64,000 bases of DNA, taken from B10-G9 sp963712165. GTDB taxonomy: Bacteria; Chloroflexota; Anaerolineae; Anaerolineales; UBA11858. Both the position numbers and the translations under genes were made by a program. The stretch is taken from the NCBI GenBank assembly GCA_963712165.1, contig CAVQGY010000002.1, positions 1,233,980 through 1,297,979 of the forward strand, written 5' to 3'. The notes under the pieces were generated by a model. It was not told where the DNA came from. It ran no database searches and saw only the letters and a list, made by a program, of their open reading frames with translations. This document shows positions 58,862-64,000 of this stretch, one piece after another. Numbering within the stretch: position 1 is the first letter of the stretch; each line of letters begins with the position of its first letter.

Positions 58862-60112
58862 TTAGTTTTCGATCAATTCCAGCAGGACTTCAATGGCTTT
58901 TTCCAATTGAGGATCGAGTTCATCGAGGATGTCCTGTTCGGTAAGTTCAACCTCATAATCAGGTGTCAGTCCAACCTCATGGATCTGTCTCTCATTCGGT
59001 GTGAGCCAGCGAGCGATGGTGATACGGACCGCGCCCTGGTCGTTTTCGAGTGCCATCCAGTTCTGCACTGAGCCTTTCCCGAAGGATGTCGTGCCCACCA
59101 GGGGACCCCGATCGAGGTCCTGGACAGCTCCTGCAACTATCTCAGACGCAGAAGCCGTTCCTTCGTTGATAAGCAGCACCAGGGGGATTTCCGTGGCCAG
59201 GCCGCCTTCCAAGGCATTAAAAACCACGATCTCCTCATCTGAGCCGTAATCCTCGTAGAGGATCACTCCGTCACTGATGAATTCAGATCCCACCTCAACG
59301 GCAGTCTGCAGATATCCTCCACCGTTATTCCTGAAATCCACGATGAGTCCGGCTGGATTCTGTTCCAGGATCTCAGTCAGGTGTTCACGGAGTTCCTTCC
59401 TGGTATCCGCCCCGAAGGTTAAGATTTGCACATATCCCAACTGGCCATCAAGCATTCTGCTGTCCACGCTGGGGACGGTGATCTTGGCCCGGATGATGGT
59501 GACATCGAAAAGCTCTCTTTCTCCCTCGCGCAGAATGGTGAGTACTACGGTGGATCCGGCAGGCCCCAATACTTTGCGGATGACAAGAGAGCCATCCAGG
59601 CCGGTCATATCCTCTCCGTCGATCTTGACAACCTGGTCACCAGGCAGCAAGCCACTTTCCTCAGCGGGTGAGCCAGGCATGGGGCTGATGATGGTCAGAA
59701 ATTCAGCGGTCGTATCCACCCAGGCACCAATGCCTTCGTATTCACCGTCGATGGGAATATTAGCCTGCAGGTATTGGTCCGGGTCCATGTAGGAAGAGTG
59801 CTGATCGTCCAGGGAATCCAGCATGCCCCGGATCGCCCCCCGCATCAGTGCCGTTTCATCAACAGGTTGATCAATATAATATTCATGGATGATATCCCAG
59901 CTCTCCCAGAACGGTTCAAATAAAACTTCGAGGGAGCCCCCTTCACTTTCCACATGGTCGATTGGGAGGATAATATCCGCTGTCGCAGGAAAGCCTGGCA
60001 GGTGACGGATCAAATCGACTGTGGTACCTACTATCGCGCCGGCTGTAAATGACCCGGCGATCAGGAATAGACCTGCGAAGATACCAATAAGGATCCAGGT
60101 GCTTTTTCTCAT
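58862..60112 (-). CDS. ctpA: S41 family C-terminal processing peptidase
   Basis: 416 aa. One N-terminal signal/membrane helix (WILIGIFAGLFLIAGSF), a PDZ domain with GIGAWVDTTAEFLTIISPMPGSPAEESGL near 125-155, and the S41 catalytic core with VDFRNNGGGYLQTA, NEGTASASEIVAGA (Ser nucleophile) and TSFGKGSVQ (Lys base). It cleaves C-terminal tails of exported or membrane proteins outside the cytoplasmic membrane. Operon with the zinc metallopeptidase downstream. Confidence 0.95.
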   Translation of the reverse strand: MRKSTWILIGIFAGLFLIAGSFTAGAIVGTTVDLIRHLPGFPATADIILPIDHVESEGGSLEVLFEPFWESWDIIHEYYIDQPVDETALMRGAIRGMLDSLDDQHSSYMDPDQYLQANIPIDGEYEGIGAWVDTTAEFLTIISPMPGSPAEESGLLPGDQVVKIDGEDMTGLDGSLVIRKVLGPAGSTVVLTILREGERELFDVTIIRAKITVPSVDSRMLDGQLGYVQILTFGADTRKELREHLTEILEQNPAGLIVDFRNNGGGYLQTAVEVGSEFISDGVILYEDYGSDEEIVVFNALEGGLATEIPLVLLINEGTASASEIVAGAVQDLDRGPLVGTTSFGKGSVQNWMALENDQGAVRITIARWLTPNERQIHEVGLTPDYEVELTEQDILDELDPQLEKAIEVLLELIEN

Positions 60113-60250
60113 ACTTTACTCCAGGTAATTAAAGGTTTGAAGTACAAATCTTCCAGTCATCAGTTCCATACTAGGTTATCACAAAGAGATAAGAACTATC
60201 TAAGAATAATCTTTATTGAAGCTGGAGGTTGGACATAAAATAAAAATGAC

Positions 60251-63200
60251 TCAGTCGGACCGGATAACAGGCAGGGTTATGATATCCAGAGTCAGTGGCT
60301 GGCCGAGTTTGTCCTCTATTGATAACTTGAGGGAATCCACATCTCCCTGGGTGAGTGTGGCTGAAGAACGCACAGTCGCAATCACTAGAAGATCTCCCTT
60401 CCCCCGGGTGCGGTCAATCTCGAGATCTGTGATCTCCTCCAGAAAAGGAGAGTCCTCCAGAACGGCTTGAATGGCCAGGTCATCCCGGCTGTTTTGAATG
60501 ATCCCATTCATGATGATGCCCAGAGGGATGGTAATTAACACAACCAGGAAAACCATACCGGTTATGCCTCGCCGGACCCGTTTTTTGATCTCAGGCTGAA
60601 GATTGAGGGGATGGATGCCCAGCAAGGTGAAGATGATCACCCCGGCGAGGCTGATGGTGATGATGTTGGTCACGAAGAGCAGCAGGGCTCCGATGGCAGC
60701 CTGCAGATTGCCATGGGCGATCCCCAACCCGACAACGCTGAGTGGGGGGGCGAGGGCGGCAGCGATCGCCACACCGGGCAGTGCAGCGCTGACATCCTTT
60801 CTGCTCAAAGCATAAGCACCCGCCATACCTGATGCCAGGGCTATGAATAGATCCAGCAATGTGGGCTGGGTGCGGGCAATGATCTCTGGAGTCATTTCCT
60901 TAAGGGGAGAGATCAAACCTACTAACATGGAAACGATGACCGTTGCCATTACGCCTTTGAAAACGGATTCCAAGGATGTCCGCAGCAGGCGAAGTTCTCC
61001 CAGAACGATGCCAAGTGAAAAACCCAGGATGGGAGACATTAAAGGAGCTACCAGCATGGCTCCGATCACAACTGCCGGGCTGTTAAGCAGTAAACCCAGG
61101 GTTGCGATTATGGAAGATAACACGATCAGTACAAAATAATCTCTACCAGGCTGAGCATTTTCAACTAAACCTTCCCGGACCTCAAGCTGTTCCTCCGGTG
61201 AGAGAGTGGGAAAAAGATTAAAAACCATCCCCAGGACTTTTCGGAACCAGAATTCTGGAGCTCCGCTATATCCCTTCACCATCACTGAGGAATTGGGAAC
61301 CTGGGAGGCGATTCGCTGAGGAATGCTGCCGAAGGCAAATTGATCGATAAAACCTTCTTCGGATGCACCAACGATGACCAAGTCATAGTTTTCAGCTTCT
61401 TTGAGGATGCCTTCCAAGGCTGAATTTGCCTGAATGATCTTCTTCTCGGGGGGATTGCTGAAGTCCAGGTCTTGGAAAGTACTTTCCAGAACCTTTCTAT
61501 TCTCAGCCATGCGGCTGCTGGATGCTCGGCCAACCTGCACATAGATTCCAGTGACCTCAGCGCCAGTGCTGAGGGAGAGTGTGGAGGCCAATTTGGCACC
61601 TATCGGTGCATTGGGTCCTCCGGAAGTTGGCACCAAGATGGATTTGATTTCGTTCCAGCTATGGCCCCGGACGATCAGCACATCGCAGGGAGCATCCTTG
61701 ATGATGGGATCTAACACTGGTCCCAGCGATTTGGATATCGTACGGGTTTCTCCCCCTGACCAACCTACTAGGATCTGGTCTACATCTTCATCCCTGGCAG
61801 TATCCAGGATACCTTCAGCGATGCTTCTGGAGACCCGGGTCATAGTCTGGATCCTGAATTCTTCCAAGGCAGCCTGGTCAATGGCCTGGTCCAACATAAC
61901 GCGGTTGGCTTCAGCCTCAATTCGACCTTCACTGAGGGGAAGCTGATTCGGGACGGTTATAACCCGCAAAGCAATGACTTTGCCTGACTCTGGCCGGACG
62001 AGTGTGCCGGCAAGATGCAACAGGGTGCTGGCAGTATCGGGATTGGCGATTGGAACCAGGATCCTTTTGTGCTGTTTGATATTTTCATCGATGATTTCGG
62101 ATTTGAAGACTGTAATGCCTTCCTTCGCCTGGATGCAGTGATGCCTGCAGTAAAAATGGTAAATGATCAGGCCCGCAGCCAGCAGGACCAATACCAGGGG
62201 CAGGTCCGGGGCCCAAATAGTGCTGACCAGAAGATCAATAACAAGTACCAGAGCCGGTATCCAAGGATGGATAGGTAGCCGGAAGGAGGATTCGACCTGC
62301 TTTTGCCGGGCAAGGGTAAAGTTGACTCCCATCAAGACGATAAGATAAAAAAGGCTCCCGATCCGTGCCAACGTCAAGTGATCGACTAACCCGGTGAGGC
62401 AGATCAGCAACACCAGAGCTAGCAGCAGGGGTGCAGGTTTTTTTGTCTTGGGGTTGACCCTTTTGAAGACTTCTGGCCAATATCCATCCCGGGTCATGCT
62501 ATAGACCTGTCGGATCAGCAGTGAAAGGATCCTGTTAAGGGCGGCAGGCAAGGCCAGCAAACTGACCAGACCCATAACCATCTGGAGTACCTGATTCCCC
62601 CAGATCCCTGCCAGATCAGCCAGGGGATTGAGGAGCAGCGAGATATATCCAGGTGAAAAAACACCCAGGAGAAAGATAGCCGCGAGGATTGTGATCAGTC
62701 CGGACAGCAGTACAGATAACCATATCAAACGTTTGGAGTTAGTGGCTCGATCGTATAGATCCCCTTGCAGGCCGGCCGCGACCTCCATCCCTATAAAAGA
62801 AATCAGCAGGAGTTGGAATATGGCTTTCCAGTCTCCTTGAATTGGAAGCAAATTGGAGAATTGGATCTTGGGCAGAGCAAACAGGCTTCCAGCCAGAAGG
62901 ATAGCGAGTGGGATGACCAAGAAGTAGGCCAGGTCTTTCCTGCGGGTCGGGAGCATTTTGTAGATGGCAATCAGGGCCAGCAATCCTGCCGCGATGGGCA
63001 GGTGAGGGACAGTGATATCAAATGCAGCCTTCAGGAGAGCAGCTGCTCCTAAACCAAAAGCCTGGAGGATCAAGCCTGATGCACTGAGTCCAGCCAACAT
63101 CAAAGCCCAGCCGGTGAGGAATGCCAACCCATTTCCCTCCTCGCAGGTTTGGACCATCCGGTAGGCCCCGCTGCTTGATGGCACACTCATAGATAGTTCC

Positions 63201-63403
63201 ATGTATCCCAGCAGGTTCAGGGTGATAAAGAGGGTTACCAGGAATATTACCAGTGGAAGAGCTGACCCTGAGATCTGGACCAGATCACCCATTAGGATCA
63301 AGATGGAAATGACCAGCATCACACTGATACTGGTGACCACAGCGCGGAACAGGCTGATGCTGTAGCTATAGCGGATTTGTTGAGAATAGGTTTTTTCTGA
63401 CAT
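60251..63403 (-). CDS. APC permease - tandem USP - DUF389 fusion protein
   Basis: 1050 aa. Residues about 1-440 are a 12-helix APC-type amino-acid/polyamine permease (SSSGAYRMVQ, FIGMEVAAGLQGDLYDR, RDGYWPEVFKRVNPKTKKPAPLL). Residues about 460-580 and 590-715 are two universal-stress-protein domains (KRILVPIANPDTASTL; IKSILVPTSGGPNAPIGAKL, with LVIVGASEEGFIDQFAFGSIPQRI). Residues about 745-960 are a DUF389 membrane domain (NSPAVVIGAMLVAPLMSPILG, GVAIAAALAPPLSVVGLG), followed by a soluble beta-rich tail. The three modules usually occur in separate proteins. It may sense nucleotides in the USP part and gate transport. Start ATG with GGAAGA upstream; no frameshift seen. Confidence 0.88.
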   Translation of the reverse strand: MSEKTYSQQIRYSYSISLFRAVVTSISVMLVISILILMGDLVQISGSALPLVIFLVTLFITLNLLGYMELSMSVPSSSGAYRMVQTCEEGNGLAFLTGWALMLAGLSASGLILQAFGLGAAALLKAAFDITVPHLPIAAGLLALIAIYKMLPTRRKDLAYFLVIPLAILLAGSLFALPKIQFSNLLPIQGDWKAIFQLLLISFIGMEVAAGLQGDLYDRATNSKRLIWLSVLLSGLITILAAIFLLGVFSPGYISLLLNPLADLAGIWGNQVLQMVMGLVSLLALPAALNRILSLLIRQVYSMTRDGYWPEVFKRVNPKTKKPAPLLLALVLLICLTGLVDHLTLARIGSLFYLIVLMGVNFTLARQKQVESSFRLPIHPWIPALVLVIDLLVSTIWAPDLPLVLVLLAAGLIIYHFYCRHHCIQAKEGITVFKSEIIDENIKQHKRILVPIANPDTASTLLHLAGTLVRPESGKVIALRVITVPNQLPLSEGRIEAEANRVMLDQAIDQAALEEFRIQTMTRVSRSIAEGILDTARDEDVDQILVGWSGGETRTISKSLGPVLDPIIKDAPCDVLIVRGHSWNEIKSILVPTSGGPNAPIGAKLASTLSLSTGAEVTGIYVQVGRASSSRMAENRKVLESTFQDLDFSNPPEKKIIQANSALEGILKEAENYDLVIVGASEEGFIDQFAFGSIPQRIASQVPNSSVMVKGYSGAPEFWFRKVLGMVFNLFPTLSPEEQLEVREGLVENAQPGRDYFVLIVLSSIIATLGLLLNSPAVVIGAMLVAPLMSPILGFSLGIVLGELRLLRTSLESVFKGVMATVIVSMLVGLISPLKEMTPEIIARTQPTLLDLFIALASGMAGAYALSRKDVSAALPGVAIAAALAPPLSVVGLGIAHGNLQAAIGALLLFVTNIITISLAGVIIFTLLGIHPLNLQPEIKKRVRRGITGMVFLVVLITIPLGIIMNGIIQNSRDDLAIQAVLEDSPFLEEITDLEIDRTRGKGDLLVIATVRSSATLTQGDVDSLKLSIEDKLGQPLTLDIITLPVIRSD

Positions 63404-63478
63404 GGATCTTCCTTGGTGTCATTCGATGGGCTGCCCTGACCTCGCCAGCTTCCTGAGAGATTGCCAGTCTGCCCGGTT

Positions 63479-64000
63479 TTAAGTATGCATCCATAATTGG
63501 GGAAGGACTTCCCTGATCCTGTGGATGGTTGGAATGTGGAAATCCGCACTCTCATCCAATCCATTTTGACCTACTAGGACGGTCGTGAATCCCTGTTTTT
63601 TGGCACCCTCCAAATTGGGCACTAGGTCATCAAATAGAATACACCGGGAAGGATCCACCTCCCCAGCGATCTCCAGGGCGATCTGGTACGCTTCCGGTCT
63701 GGGCTTGATGGCAAAATCCATCGCTATCAGGTCGACAATACCGCTAAAGTGCTCCCGGATATCCAGGATTTCCAAGACAGCTTCTGCATGGCGCCAATCG
63801 GCATTGGTGAATACCCATAAGTCCTGGGGCAGCCCGCCAAGAAGGACGTTTAAAACTTTATCCTGAGAGAGATAATCCTCCAGGGGTATCTGATGAACAT
63901 ATTTTAGATAATCATCCGGGTCTACTCCGTGGTGGACCCGGAGTCCCTCCAATGTAGTACCGTAGGTTTTCCAATAGCGGTCTCTGATGGCCGGTATTTC
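63479..64000 (-). CDS. HAD-superfamily pyrimidine 5'-nucleotidase-like hydrolase (partial, N-terminus off the window)
   Basis: 174 codons open to the window edge. Motif II-like FTNADW near residue 90, the motif III Lys in IKPRPEAYQ and the motif IV ILFDDLVPNLEGAK are complete; motif I is outside the window. The RDRYWKTYGTTLEGLRVHHGVDPDDYLKYVH segment (given in parts: YWKTYGTTLEGL, DPDDYLKYVH) is characteristic of the pyrimidine-5'-nucleotidase/SDT1 type HAD hydrolases that dephosphorylate UMP/CMP. Cytosolic. Confidence 0.85.
   Translation of the reverse strand, partial: EIPAIRDRYWKTYGTTLEGLRVHHGVDPDDYLKYVHQIPLEDYLSQDKVLNVLLGGLPQDLWVFTNADWRHAEAVLEILDIREHFSGIVDLIAMDFAIKPRPEAYQIALEIAGEVDPSRCILFDDLVPNLEGAKKQGFTTVLVGQNGLDESADFHIPTIHRIREVLPQLWMHT

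Noticed and set aside
1..64000. CRISPR array, insertion sequence or prophage
   Set aside because: No regularly spaced direct repeats, transposase, integrase or phage structural gene was found in any frame.
1..64000. Selenoprotein gene with in-frame UGA near selB
   Set aside because: No gene in the window shows family similarity continuing across an in-frame TGA.

Overview
The window looks like chromosomal DNA of an anaerobic, fermentative Chloroflexota bacterium, most likely class Anaerolineae. This is inferred from gene content and protein style, not from a marker-gene search. The supporting genes are pyruvate phosphate dikinase, a four-subunit 2-oxoacid:ferredoxin oxidoreductase, tryptophanase, a deazaflavin-type oxidoreductase, RNase Y, a SelB factor, a 109-nt-class SRP RNA and a monoderm-style lipoprotein set. 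There is no phage, IS element, CRISPR array or obvious island. Accessory character is mostly in the first 10 kb.

1-10 kb (mostly minus strand): partial NAD-dependent epimerase, CAAX-type membrane protease plus alpha/beta hydrolase, a divergent PadR repressor with a perfect palindromic operator, a deazaflavin oxidoreductase, a metallo-hydrolase, a methyltransferase, a DUF7000-like protein, a squalene-cyclase-fold protein and two lipoproteins. 9.8-14.3 kb: tryptophanase, divergent glyoxalase-II-like hydrolase, RNase Y, RecX. 14.26-14.65 kb: a highly structured minus-strand region with its own promoter and terminator, a strong candidate for an unassigned non-coding RNA. 14.8-20.5 kb (plus): GH13 glycosidase, PPDK with mosaic base composition, two membrane proteins. 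20.5-23.3 kb (minus): the delta-alpha-beta-gamma oxidoreductase operon, chained by TAATG overlaps.

23.4-31.8 kb (plus): rplU-rpmA-rpmE from a near-consensus promoter (L31 carries an RNAP alpha-CTD-like tail), tdk, hpt, CCA-adding enzyme, a Cys-rich protein and a heterodimeric ABC exporter. 31.9-37.5 kb: M29 aminopeptidase, RsmA, ARMT1-like phosphatase, a ubiquitin-like/3D-domain protein, SRP RNA and tRNA-Ser(GGA). 37.6-44.8 kb (plus): folK followed by three overlapping complex-I/Mrp-like membrane genes, a coiled-coil protein and SelB. 44.8-56.6 kb (minus, mostly): O-methyltransferase, AlkD-like protein, frameshifted GT39-like gene, amidohydrolase, ParB-ParA-PfkB, and the origin-type block rpmH-rnpA-yidD-[beta-propeller lipoprotein]-yidC-jag, without dnaA next to it. 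56.8-64 kb: DUF364 protein, TrmO, zinc metallopeptidase, S41 protease, a 1050-aa APC-USP-USP-DUF389 fusion and a partial HAD nucleotidase.

Functionally the window mixes central housekeeping (ribosome, tRNA and rRNA maturation, membrane insertion, chromosome partition) with fermentation enzymes that feed reduced ferredoxin and PEP/pyruvate exchange. The least conventional elements are the 14.3-14.65 kb RNA candidate, the L31 fusion, the stand-alone antiporter-like trio behind folK, the giant transporter/stress fusion and the lipoprotein inserted into the yidD-yidC block. Start sites were chosen from Shine-Dalgarno spacing by eye. Functions come from motif recognition without database searches.
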